Shown here piece by piece: positions 16,995-25,800 of a stretch of DNA of 32,537 nt (its first letter is position 1; every line of letters starts with the position of its first letter). The position numbers were made by a program, and so were the translations under genes. Source of the DNA: Clostridia bacterium (lineage in GTDB: Bacteria > Bacillota > Clostridia > UMGS1883); NCBI GenBank assembly GCA_017414645.1, contig JAFQLL010000063.1, forward strand, positions 1-32,537, read 5' to 3'. Under the pieces are notes generated by a model. The model saw only the letters and a program-made list of their open reading frames with translations, was not told where the DNA came from and made no database searches.

Positions 16995-18944
16995 ATGAGT
17001 AAAGGTAAATATTATATTACAACTGCCATAGCGTACACTTCGGGCAAGCCTCATATCGGCAACAGCTACGAAATTATGTTGGCAGACTCTATCGCAAGAT
17101 TTAAGAGAAAAGACGGCTATGACGTGTTCTTCCAGACAGGAACAGACGAGCATGGTCAGAAAATTGAGCTTAAAGCGGCAGAGGCAAATGTAACCTGCAA
17201 GGACTTTGTTGACAATGTTGCAGGTGTTATCAAAGAGCTCTGGGATATGGTTGACACATCCTACGACAAGTTCATCCGTACAACAGACAAGGACCATGAA
17301 AGACAGGTCCAGAAAATTTTCAAAAAGCTTTATGACCAGGGCGACATTTACAAGGGCGCTTATGAAGGATTGTATTGCACACCCTGCGAATCCTTCTGGA
17401 CAGAAAGCCAGCTTAAGGACGGAAAGTGTCCCGACTGCGGCAGAGCGGTAAAGCCTGCAAAGGAAGAAGCTTACTTCTTCAAAATGAGCAAGTATGCTGA
17501 CCGCCTTATTGAGCACATCAACACACACCCTGAATTTATTCAGCCTGTGAGCAGAAAGAACGAAATGATGAATAACTTCCTCATTCCCGGTCTTCAGGAT
17601 TTGTGTGTTTCAAGAACCTCCTTCAAGTGGGGCATCCCTGTTGATTTTGACGACAGACACGTTGTATACGTATGGCTCGACGCCCTTACAAACTACATTA
17701 CAGGTATAGGCTATGATGCAGAAGGTAACTCTTCTGAACAGTATAAAAAGCTCTGGCCTGCAGATTTGCACCTTATCGGTAAGGACATTATCCGTTTCCA
17801 TACTATTTACTGGCCCATTTTCCTTATGGCTTTGGGCGAAGAATTGCCCAAGCAGGTGTTTGGCCATCCCTGGCTTTTACAGGGCGACGGCAAAATGAGC
17901 AAGAGTAAAGGTAATGTAATTTATGTTGACGATTTGGTTAAGCTCTTTGGCGTTGATGCAGTAAGATACTTTGTTCTCCACGAAATGCCCTTTGAAAACG
18001 ATGGTGTTATCAGCTGGGAGCTTATGGTTGAAAGATTCAATTCGGACCTTGTTAATACACTTGGTAACCTTGTTTACAGAACAATTTCCATGACAAACAA
18101 GTACTTCGGCGGCACTGTAAAGAAAACAGGCGTTGAAGGCGACATGGATAACGACCTTAAGGAAACAGTGGCAGCTACAGTGGGCAAGGTAAGATCAAAG
18201 ATGGACACTCTCAGAGTGGCAGATGCTATTACCGAAATCTTTACAGCTATAAAGCGTTGCAACAAGTACGTTGACGAAACAGAGCCCTGGGTTCTTGCAA
18301 AGGACGAAGCAAATAATGGCAGACTCAGTGAAGTAATGTACAATCTTTGTGACTCCATTATCACAATCGCAAGTCTTATTGAGCCCTTCATGCCCCGTAC
18401 AGCAAAGGCTATCAGCGAGCAGCTTAACTGCGCTCTCCGTAGCTTTGAAGACTGTGAAAAGACAGGCCTCTATCCCACCATGGGCAAGGTAACAGATGCA
18501 CCCCAGATGCTTTTTGCAAGAATTAAGCTTGAAGACATAATGGTAGAAGTTGAAAAGATTATGGGTGAGCAGAAGCCTAAGGAAGAAGAAAAGAAGGCTG
18601 TAGAAAAGCCCGAAGCTAAGGAAGAAATTTCTATTGATGACTTCTGTAAGATGGATTTAAGAGTTGGTACAGTTATCGCTTGTGAAAAGGTTAAAAAGTC
18701 CAATAAGCTTCTTAAGTTCCAGCTTGATTTTGGCTATGAGCAGCGCCAGATTGTGTCGGGTATTGCAAAGTATTATAACCCCGACGAATTAATAGGCAAG
18801 CAGGTTGTGGCAGTTGTAAACTTAGCACCTGTAAAGCTTTGCGGTGAACTCAGCCAGGGCATGATTTTATCTGCAGCAAACGATGAAGAATTGAGCCTTG
18901 TTTCTCCCATTGCACCCATTGCGCCGGGCAGCGAGGTAAGATAA
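16995..18944 (+). CDS. metG: Methionyl-tRNA synthetase with C-terminal tRNA-binding domain
   Basis: This class I synthetase charges tRNA-Met. The start at the ATG 16995 (MSKGKYYITTAIAYTSG) is preferred over an upstream TTG, with an AGAAAGAG site about 9 bases upstream. The 649 residues include KPHIGNSYE (HIGH-type motif, 19-27), a single zinc knuckle with CTPC and CPDC around residues 125-147, GDGKMSKSKGN (KMSKS) near 300, the helical anticodon-binding domain, a charged K/E-rich linker at about 515-540, and a C-terminal Trbp111/EMAP-like domain (DDFCKMDLRVGTV to the end) involved in dimerisation and tRNA binding. The stop overlaps tatD by one base. Confidence 0.96.
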   Translation: MSKGKYYITTAIAYTSGKPHIGNSYEIMLADSIARFKRKDGYDVFFQTGTDEHGQKIELKAAEANVTCKDFVDNVAGVIKELWDMVDTSYDKFIRTTDKDHERQVQKIFKKLYDQGDIYKGAYEGLYCTPCESFWTESQLKDGKCPDCGRAVKPAKEEAYFFKMSKYADRLIEHINTHPEFIQPVSRKNEMMNNFLIPGLQDLCVSRTSFKWGIPVDFDDRHVVYVWLDALTNYITGIGYDAEGNSSEQYKKLWPADLHLIGKDIIRFHTIYWPIFLMALGEELPKQVFGHPWLLQGDGKMSKSKGNVIYVDDLVKLFGVDAVRYFVLHEMPFENDGVISWELMVERFNSDLVNTLGNLVYRTISMTNKYFGGTVKKTGVEGDMDNDLKETVAATVGKVRSKMDTLRVADAITEIFTAIKRCNKYVDETEPWVLAKDEANNGRLSEVMYNLCDSIITIASLIEPFMPRTAKAISEQLNCALRSFEDCEKTGLYPTMGKVTDAPQMLFARIKLEDIMVEVEKIMGEQKPKEEEKKAVEKPEAKEEISIDDFCKMDLRVGTVIACEKVKKSNKLLKFQLDFGYEQRQIVSGIAKYYNPDELIGKQVVAVVNLAPVKLCGELSQGMILSAANDEELSLVSPIAPIAPGSEVR

Positions 18945-19714
18945 TGTTATTTGACGTTCATGCACATTACGATGACGAACGTTTCAACGAGGACAGGGAC
19001 ATACTCCTGTCCTCGATGCATACACATAACGTTGGTCACATTATAAATATAGGCTGCGATATTCCCTCAAGTGAGGCAAGCATTGCATTGGCTGAAAAGT
19101 ATCCCTTTATGTATGCTGCGGTGGGCTTTCATCCCCACGAAGCGACAGTTATTAAAGAAGGGGACTACGACATTATTAAAAAAATGGCACAACACGAAAA
19201 AGTGGTTGCCATAGGTGAAATAGGACTTGATTACTACTACGGCAAGGACACCATGGAAATTCAGCGGAAGGTTTTTCGTGAGCAGATAGAGCTTGCAAAA
19301 GAAGTAAACCTGCCTTTCCAGGTGCATAACCGCGATTCTACCCGTGACTGCTTAATGATTTTAAGGGAAGCAAAAATGGGAGACAGATGCGGCATGATGC
19401 ATTGCTTCAGCGAAAGTAAAGAAACTGCCCGCGAAATGCTTAACTTAGGCATGAAAATTTCAATAGGCGGCGTTGTAACCTTCAAAAACAACGTAAAAAC
19501 CGTAGAAGTGGTGAAATATGTGCCCATTGAACATATTATGATTGAAACCGACTGCCCATACCTTGCGCCGGTTCCTTACCGCGGAAAGCGAAACAGCTCT
19601 GTATACGTTCAGGCTGTTGCTGAAAAAATAGCAGAATTAAAGGGTATGGACACTCAGGAGGTTATTGAAATAACCGAAAGAAACGCCATGGAATTTTATG
19701 GAATAAACGATTGA
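18944..19714 (+). CDS. tatD: TatD family metal-dependent hydrolase
   Basis: TatD proteins are TIM-barrel metallo-hydrolases with DNase or related activity. The metal ligands are all visible: H6 and H8 (DVHAHYDD), E92 (GEIGLDYYYG), H128 (QVHNRDS), H153 (MMHCFSES) and D203 (IETDCPYLAP). Length (256) is typical. The gene is joined to metG by a TAATG overlap, the usual metG-tatD arrangement of Firmicutes. It is followed, after a repeat element, by the radical SAM protein that is known to associate with TatD. Confidence 0.94.
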   Translation: MLFDVHAHYDDERFNEDRDILLSSMHTHNVGHIINIGCDIPSSEASIALAEKYPFMYAAVGFHPHEATVIKEGDYDIIKKMAQHEKVVAIGEIGLDYYYGKDTMEIQRKVFREQIELAKEVNLPFQVHNRDSTRDCLMILREAKMGDRCGMMHCFSESKETAREMLNLGMKISIGGVVTFKNNVKTVEVVKYVPIEHIMIETDCPYLAPVPYRGKRNSSVYVQAVAEKIAELKGMDTQEVIEITERNAMEFYGIND

Positions 19715-19726
19715 TTAAAATATTTT

Positions 19727-19825
19727 GAATGCAGAATGCAGAACGCTAGAGAGCAGAACGATGGAAAGAATTCCGCATACGGAATTCTACCTTAACTCTG
19801 CACTTTGCACTCTGAACTCTGCACT
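19727..19825. repeat. Intergenic GCAGAATGC-type repeat element with central hairpin (copy 1)
   Basis: The 154-base gap between tatD and the radical SAM gene contains a left arm of tandem GAATGCAGAATGCAGAACG-type repeats (19727-19760), a central hairpin of 9-bp stem (AGAATTCCG, 19767-19775, with CGGAATTCT, 19780-19788; loop CATA), and a right arm with the repeats in the opposite orientation (CTCTGCACTTTGCACTCTG and on, to about 19825). Related copies lie at 22173-22235 and 29883-29913. A further small hairpin, TCCAC-ATTGC-GTGGA, is at 19834-19848. Non-coding; function unknown. Confidence 0.75.
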
Positions 19826-19868
19826 TTATCTGTTCCACATTGCGTGGATAAGAAAAGAGTGGTAAATT

Positions 19869-20474
19869 ATGAATAATATTATAGCATACCCTATTGGGGA
19901 TAGTTTATATCTGAACCTGACAAACCGCTGTACAAATGCCTGTACTTTTTGTGTGCGCACAACAACAGACGGCGGAATGGGCTACGATTTGTGGATTGAC
20001 AAGGAGCCAACCGTGGAAGAAATGGTTGACGACATTAAGGCGAAGGGCGTTGAAGGCTATAAGGAGCTTGTTCTTTGCGGCTACGGCGAGCCTACCGAGC
20101 GTTACGACGATATGCTTTCTGTTGTAAAGCAAATTAAAGAATATTGCCCCGTAAAGGTGCGCCTTAACACAAATGGCCATGCAAACCTTATTGCAGGAAA
20201 AGATGTAACCGCGAAAATGGAAGGTCTTATCGACATTGTGTCAATAAGCTTAAATGCCCCCGATGCAAGGCGTTATAACGAAATATGTCAGTGTCAGTAC
20301 GGGGAAGAGGGCTTCTATGCCATGCTCGACTTTGCAAAGAAAGCAAAAAGTTTTGTACCCCGTGTCATTTTCAGTGTAGTTGACGTTATGGATAAAGACG
20401 ATATTGAAAAATGCAGACAAATTGCCGAGGATATCGGCGTTGAGTTCAGAGTGAGAGAATTTATAACAGACTGA
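19869..20474 (+). CDS. Radical SAM protein, TatD-associated family
   Basis: A compact radical SAM enzyme of 201 residues. The cluster motif CTNACTFC gives C21, C25 and C28 in the CX3CX2C pattern, followed by a [11 protein letters not shown] stretch (SAM-binding GGE-type region, about 75-85) and LNTNGHANL. There is no C-terminal auxiliary-cluster (SPASM-like) extension. A family of small radical SAM proteins encoded next to tatD is recognised (tatD-linked rSAM), and this protein matches it in length and position. Its substrate is unknown; neither the sequence nor the neighbours allow a reaction to be assigned. The ribosome site is weak (GAGTGG). Confidence 0.85.
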   Translation: MNNIIAYPIGDSLYLNLTNRCTNACTFCVRTTTDGGMGYDLWIDKEPTVEEMVDDIKAKGVEGYKELVLCGYGEPTERYDDMLSVVKQIKEYCPVKVRLNTNGHANLIAGKDVTAKMEGLIDIVSISLNAPDARRYNEICQCQYGEEGFYAMLDFAKKAKSFVPRVIFSVVDVMDKDDIEKCRQIAEDIGVEFRVREFITD

Positions 20475-20494
20475 TAATTAAAGGAGGAATTAAC

Positions 20495-21334
20495 GTGAAA
20501 AATACCACGGCTACATTTGCCCGGATGAAGAAAAACGGCGAAAAAATATCAATGCTTACCGCTTACGATTACTCAACCGCAAAATTAGTTGATGCGGCAG
20601 GAGTTAATTCCATCCTTGTGGGCGACTCCTTAGGCATGGTGATGCTTGGCTACCCCGATTCAACACGTGTTACAATGGAAGACATGCTCCACCATGTAAA
20701 GGCGGTTGTGCGAGGTGCCGAAAATGCATTGGTTGTGGCAGACATGCCATTTATGAGCTATCAGGCAAGCGTGTACGATGCTGTTAAAAATGCAGGCAGG
20801 TTCATCCAGGAGGGCGGTGCAGGCTGCGTTAAGCTGGAAGGTGGCGTGGCTGTACAGGAGCAGATAAAGGCTATTGTGAACGCAGGTATTCCTGTTTGCG
20901 GTCATGTAGGGCTTACACCTCAATCCATAAATGCTTTCGGTGGCTTTAAGGTGCAGGGAAAAACCGTGGAGACCGCAAAAAAAATTATTGAAGATGCTAA
21001 AGCCGTAGAAGAGGCTGGTGCTTTTGCAATTGTTCTTGAAGGCATTCCGGCACCCTTGGCTGACATTATCACAAAAATGCTCACAATTCCCACAATAGGC
21101 ATCGGGGCAAGCGCTAATTGCGACGGACAGGTGCTTGTTTATCAGGACATGGTGGGAATGTATTCTGACTTTACTCCCAAGTTTGTGAAAAGGTATGAAT
21201 CGGTGGGCGAAATAATGACCGCCGCATTTAAAAAGTACGACGAAGAAGTGAAAAGCGGCGTATTCCCTACAGCGGAATACACCTATACAATAGACGAAGA
21301 TGTTTTAAAAGAAATCGAGGCGTATTTAAAATGA
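20495..21334 (+). CDS. panB: 3-methyl-2-oxobutanoate hydroxymethyltransferase
   Basis: PanB transfers a hydroxymethyl group from methylene-tetrahydrofolate to 2-oxoisovalerate, the first committed step to pantothenate. The 279 residues show [17 protein letters not shown] (20-36), metal ligands D44 ([13 protein letters not shown]) and D83 ([11 protein letters not shown]), KLEGG (113-117) and GHVGLTPQ. Translation starts at a GTG behind a strong AAGGAGG. The gene overlaps panC by 4 bases and is 20 bases after the radical SAM gene, so the pan genes may be cotranscribed from further upstream. Confidence 0.95.
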   Translation: MKNTTATFARMKKNGEKISMLTAYDYSTAKLVDAAGVNSILVGDSLGMVMLGYPDSTRVTMEDMLHHVKAVVRGAENALVVADMPFMSYQASVYDAVKNAGRFIQEGGAGCVKLEGGVAVQEQIKAIVNAGIPVCGHVGLTPQSINAFGGFKVQGKTVETAKKIIEDAKAVEEAGAFAIVLEGIPAPLADIITKMLTIPTIGIGASANCDGQVLVYQDMVGMYSDFTPKFVKRYESVGEIMTAAFKKYDEEVKSGVFPTAEYTYTIDEDVLKEIEAYLK

Positions 21335-22170
21335 AAATATTAACTACCGTTAAAGAGGTTCGCGAATATGTGAAAAACGCCAGAATGGCAGGAAAAACAG
21401 TAGGGCTGGTGCCTACAATGGGGTACCTTCACGAGGGGCACGCATCTTTGGTAAAAAAGAGCGTTGCAGAATGTGATGTAACAGTTGTAAGCATTTTTGT
21501 AAACCCCACTCAGTTTGCTCCCAATGAGGACTTCGACGCATACCCCAGAGATCTTGAGAGAGACGTGAAGCTTTTAACAGAGTGCGGTGCAGATTGTGTT
21601 TTCCATCCCGAAGCTGACGAAATGTACTTCCCCGATGCTACAACAACAATTGTCCCCGACGTTTTGTCGAAAAACCTTTGTGGTAAAACACGCCCAATCC
21701 ACTTTGGCGGTGTATGTACAGTTGTGGGCAAGCTCTTTAACATTGTCACACCTGATAAGGCATTTTTTGGCCAGAAGGATGCTCAGCAGCTTGCCATTAT
21801 AAAGCGCATGGTGAGAGACTTGAACTTCGGTGTTGAAATCGTAGGCTGCCCCATAATTCGTGAAGAAGACGGTTTGGCTAAGAGCAGCCGTAACACGTAC
21901 CTTAATCCTGACGAAAGAAAAGCTGCACTTTGCCTTTCTCAGGCGGTAAAGCTTGGTCGGGAAATGGTTTTAGCGGGTGAAAAGAGCACAAAGGTTATTC
22001 TTGATAAAATGATTAAACACATTGAAAAGGAGCCTCTTGCAAAAATTGACTATGTACAAGCTGTTGATATGAGCATGCAGGATGTTGATACTATTTGTGG
22101 CGAAACACTTTTTGCAATGGCAGTTTATATTGGCAAAACTCGATTAATCGATAATTTCATTATCGATTAA
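21331..22170 (+). CDS. panC: Pantothenate synthetase
   Basis: PanC joins pantoate and beta-alanine using ATP. The 279 residues contain [18 protein letters not shown] (HIGH-like motif HEGH), [40 protein letters not shown] and GLAKSSRN (KMSKS-like). The C-terminus is unusual: after the expected GKTRLIDN, the last residues FIID and the stop are encoded by the right arm of a perfect 14-bp palindrome (22142-22172), so the DNA there is a mirror of the preceding codons. The enzyme core is unaffected. Confidence 0.95.
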   Translation: MKILTTVKEVREYVKNARMAGKTVGLVPTMGYLHEGHASLVKKSVAECDVTVVSIFVNPTQFAPNEDFDAYPRDLERDVKLLTECGADCVFHPEADEMYFPDATTTIVPDVLSKNLCGKTRPIHFGGVCTVVGKLFNIVTPDKAFFGQKDAQQLAIIKRMVRDLNFGVEIVGCPIIREEDGLAKSSRNTYLNPDERKAALCLSQAVKLGREMVLAGEKSTKVILDKMIKHIEKEPLAKIDYVQAVDMSMQDVDTICGETLFAMAVYIGKTRLIDNFIID

Positions 22171-22172
22171 TC
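22142..22172. repeat. Perfect 14-bp palindrome with TTC loop spanning the panC stop codon
   Basis: GATTAATCGATAAT (22142-22155), loop TTC, and its exact reverse complement ATTATCGATTAATC (22159-22172) overlap the last nine sense codons and the stop of panC. The stem is A/T-rich and is not followed by a T-run, so it is unlikely to be an efficient terminator. A repeat element begins immediately after it. Confidence 0.85.
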
Positions 22173-22235
22173 AATGCAGAATGCAAAGTGCAGAGTGCAG
22201 AACTAAGGAAAGAATTTTGCAGAGCAAAATTCAAT
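22173..22235. repeat. Intergenic GCAGAATGC-type repeat element with hairpin (copy 2)
   Basis: Directly after the panC palindrome are tandem units related to copy 1 (AATGCAGAATGCAAAGTGC, then AGAGTGCAGAAC, 22173-22203). They are followed by GGAAA and a hairpin GAATTTTGC (22212-22220), loop AGA, GCAAAATTC (22224-22232). Copy 1 has the same order (repeats, GGAAAGAATT, hairpin), but the stem sequence differs, so the layout is conserved more than the bases. The panD ribosome site follows within 10-20 bases. Confidence 0.75.
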
Positions 22236-22255
22236 TTGATAGGTAGGTGGTCGTT

Positions 22256-22648
22256 ATGACAATTACTATGCTTAAGGGCAAAATTCACCGTGCAAAGGTG
22301 ACACAGGCTGAAATTAATTACATAGGCAGCATCACCGTGGACAGCGAGCTGCTGGAGGCTGCGGGCATTCTTGAGTACGAAAAGGTTCAGGTTGTTGACA
22401 TTACAAACGGCAACCGATTGGAAACCTATACAATTGCAGGCGAAAAGGGAAGCGGTGTAATTTGCCTTAACGGTGCCGCGGCAAAGCTTGTTGACGTTGG
22501 CGACAGAATAATTATAATGGCCTATGCTCAGATGGATTACGAGGAAGCCGATGGCTTTAAACCAAGAGTTGTGTTTGTAAATAAAGAAAATAAAATAGTG
22601 AAAAAGGCTCATTATGAAAAAGCGGGAGAGCTTTTTGAGGAGCTCTGA
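22256..22648 (+). CDS. panD: Aspartate 1-decarboxylase
   Basis: PanD makes beta-alanine for PanC, using a pyruvoyl group formed by self-cleavage. The ATG at 22256 gives a protein starting [17 protein letters not shown], aligned residue for residue with the well-known PanD N-terminus, and places the self-cleavage pair at G24-S25 (YIGSITVD), the canonical position. Y58-equivalent and the [12 protein letters not shown] segment are present. Length (130) is normal. Ribosome site: AGGTAGGTGG just upstream; an in-frame GTG at 22247 is less likely. A strong terminator begins at the stop codon. Confidence 0.95.
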   Translation: MTITMLKGKIHRAKVTQAEINYIGSITVDSELLEAAGILEYEKVQVVDITNGNRLETYTIAGEKGSGVICLNGAAAKLVDVGDRIIIMAYAQMDYEEADGFKPRVVFVNKENKIVKKAHYEKAGELFEEL

Positions 22649-22690
22649 AAAATGCGGTAAATATGTCTCATATTTACCGCATTTTTGTCT
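22648..22690 (+). terminator. Rho-independent terminator after panD
   Basis: AAAAATGCGGTAAATATG (22648-22665), loop TCT, and its exact reverse complement (22669-22686) form an 18-bp stem ending in a T-run. The A-run on the left arm would also allow termination from the other strand. It closes the pan operon. Confidence 0.92.
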
Positions 22691-22721
22691 TAAAAAACAC
22701 ATAAAATTAACAATTAAATTG

Positions 22722-22750
22722 TTGCACAATAAATAAATATATGGTAGTAT
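22722..22750 (+). promoter_or_regulatory. Predicted promoter of the secreted GH88/GH105 gene
   Basis: TTGCAC (22722-22727) and TAGTAT (22745-22750) with a 17-base spacer lie in an A/T-rich stretch after the panD terminator, about 54 bases before the start codon. No operator was recognised. Confidence 0.6.
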
Positions 22751-22803
22751 AAAATAAGGTAAATATCCGGATGGATTATATACAAGGAAAGGATGATAAA
22801 ATC

Positions 22804-25800
22804 ATGAGAATGAAAAAAGTTTTAAGCTTTGTTCTCGCGGTAGTTATGATGCTCAGCATTGTTCCGTCAGTTTACGCCGACGAGATGGTGCTCACGGGCT
22901 ATCAGGTTAATTCTGTCACAACCACCTTGGGGCAGGAGCCTTTGCTTCCCGACAGAGCAATACTTACCTTTGAGAATGGTGATGTACTTATTGAATACAT
23001 TACCTGGAATGAGTTTGACACAAGCCTTTACGCTCAAGAAGGCACCTTTGAGGTGACCGGCGCTACAGAATCAGGCTATGAGGTCAAAACAACTGTCACA
23101 GTTGAAAAGGACTCAGATACAGACATTGCAACAGGTCTTATTGCATATTATAACTTTGACAATATCGGCACACAGCCCTCCGTAATTTCTGACGTTTCCG
23201 GTAACGGCAACGATGCGACAGTTTTAAACACTATTGTTGAAGGTGACGGTGGTTGGAACCCCGGTGCTACCAATGTGCTTACTGTTACAGAAGACGGTGT
23301 GGCAAACTTCCCCGGCAACACCTCATCCTGGTGGACAAGCTATCTTGGTGCGGCTTTAAAGCTTCCCAATAACATCAATTCCGGCGTGGATTCATTCTCC
23401 TTCTCTGCATGGATTAAGGCAGACGGCGAATATGCATCCGCAAATAAAATGACCAGATTTTTCGACTTTGGTAATATCGGTAGTGGTTCAAACAACCCCC
23501 GTAACAGTATTTTTGCCAGATACACATCCTCTTCGGGACTTTTGCGTATCCAGGACAGAGACCTGAACGTATATCAGGAAACAACAGTTTCCTCTCGTCC
23601 CTTTACAGACGTTTGGGGTCTGTTCACTTTTGTTTATGAAAAGAACGAAGAGACAGGCTATTACGAATCCACTGTTTACATTAACGGTGAAAAAATCCCC
23701 CAGTTATCTTCAACAGATGTTTACACCCGTGCTCTTTCCGACCTTGGCGAGCTTACAAATGCAAGCAACGGCTTCTTTATCGGTCGTACAGTATGGGGTG
23801 CAACAAACCAGGAAGTAGCCGACAACCCCGACTTCAAGGGTCAGATGGATGAAATCCGTCTTTACGACCGTGCCCTTACAGCAGGACAGGTAAAATACAT
23901 TTACGAGTCAACCTCTCCTGTAGGTATGATCGAAATGACAGAATATTACGTTGACGACGTAACAACTCTCGCAGGCGATTATCCTCTCCTTCCCGAAACT
24001 GTAACTGTTTACTACAACACAGGTGCTGAAAAACAGATGGCAGTTACATGGGACGTTCTTTCTTCCGATAAGTATGCTCATGAAGGCAGCTTCATGGCAG
24101 GTGGCTATACAGAAGAGGGTAATTACGTAGAAGTTAAGGTTATTGTTATAAAGAAAGACACTTCCACACTTAATGAAGGTCTTCTGGCATACTACACCTT
24201 TAACGAAGATGCAGAGAATCCCGATGAAATTATCGACTCCTCCGGCAATAGCAATAACGCAACAGTACATAACCTCTATGAGGAGGTTTCTTCCGGTGGT
24301 TGGGGTGGCGGCACTACAACCGTTGTTGAAAGAAAAATGAGTGTAACTGATGGCGTTCTTTACTTCCCTGGCGCATTAATCGGTGAAGATGCGGGCCTTA
24401 CAGGCAGAAACCAGAGAAGCCGCTTCTTCAATGGTCCTGCAATCCGTTTGCCTGACGGCATCAACGAAAATGCAGAAGAATTTACATATGCTGCATGGAT
24501 TTATGCAGACACAAACTATCGCTATTCTTCTTCCTTGCAGAGATTCTTTGACTTTGGTAACGATTTGAGAGACTCCTTCTACTTCCGCTATGTTCCTGCA
24601 ACAGGTGAAACCTGCTTCCAGGACAGAGGTATAGCTGCAAGTAGTAGTGACCCGAATTCGCTCATTAGTGCAACGCTTGAAGATAATCCCTTTGCAGATA
24701 AGTGGGCACACCTTGTTATAACCTACGAAAAGAGCGCAGAGGGCGAATATTACACACCTCACGTTTATATCGATGGTGTTGAAAGAGATGAGTACGACAA
24801 TTCTCTTACAACACTTACACGTGCCTTTAATTCTACAGTTTCTTCCTCAAGCTCTAACTACGGCTTCTGGATTGGTAAAACTCAGTGGGCGTTTGACTCT
24901 GCGCAGGCTGCAAGCAACCCCGAATTCAAGGGTAAGATGGACGAAATCCGTCTTTATGACAGAGCACTCAACCAGAGCGAAATTGCAGAGCTTTATAATG
25001 CAAAGAAGCCCTCCGACGTGCCTGTGGACTATGAGTCCATGCCTCAGACAAAGATAGCAATCACTGAGGACGTAGAAGTATCTACAGCCTATACTTCTAC
25101 AAACCGTGAAGGGCAGGCGCAGATTCTTGTTTCGTCCACTAACGGCGCAGCAAATACACGCTACGCATTCATGCGTACAGGCAAGCTTTCCTCAGGTCAG
25201 ATGACAACTGTAGCAAACTGCGAAAAGGCAGTTCTCAGTGTTTATGTAACCCTTATCGACAACTGGGGCACAAACGATGAATTCTATTGCTACGGTCTGA
25301 CAGGCGATGCAACCGACTGGGACGTTAACACAATTACAATGAATAACTACGCTGAACAGATTGGCGGTAGCATTACAAACGTAGGCGTTTCAGAGGTTGG
25401 CGAACTTCTCGACACACAGTATGCTTCCGGTCAGCAGAGAGATTTCTATATGCAGTGGGATGTAACAGACTTTGTAAAGGAACATGCGGCAGAAGACTTT
25501 TCCTTCCTTCTTACATGTGGCAGTAACGTTGCATATATTAATGCAAGTGAATCCGGTGTGGAAGGTAAAGTGCCTGAATTAATAATCTATCAGCAGGGCA
25601 CACCTATTACTGTTAACCGCATTGACACAGAAGAAAACCTGATTTCTTCTTCTATTGTTTATGGTGTTGCAGGTAGCAGCTACACCTATAATGTGGCAGA
25701 TGCTCTCGTAGGCTATAACAACGAAATTTACGTAGTAAACAAGGAAAAGTCCACTCTTACAATTGAAGAGGTAACAGGTGAGGACACAATCACAGTTGTT

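Noticed and set aside
22160-22729. Antisense 189-codon open frame over panD
   Set aside because: It covers the panD gene and its terminator on the opposite strand, is cysteine-rich shadow sequence and has no recognisable domain.
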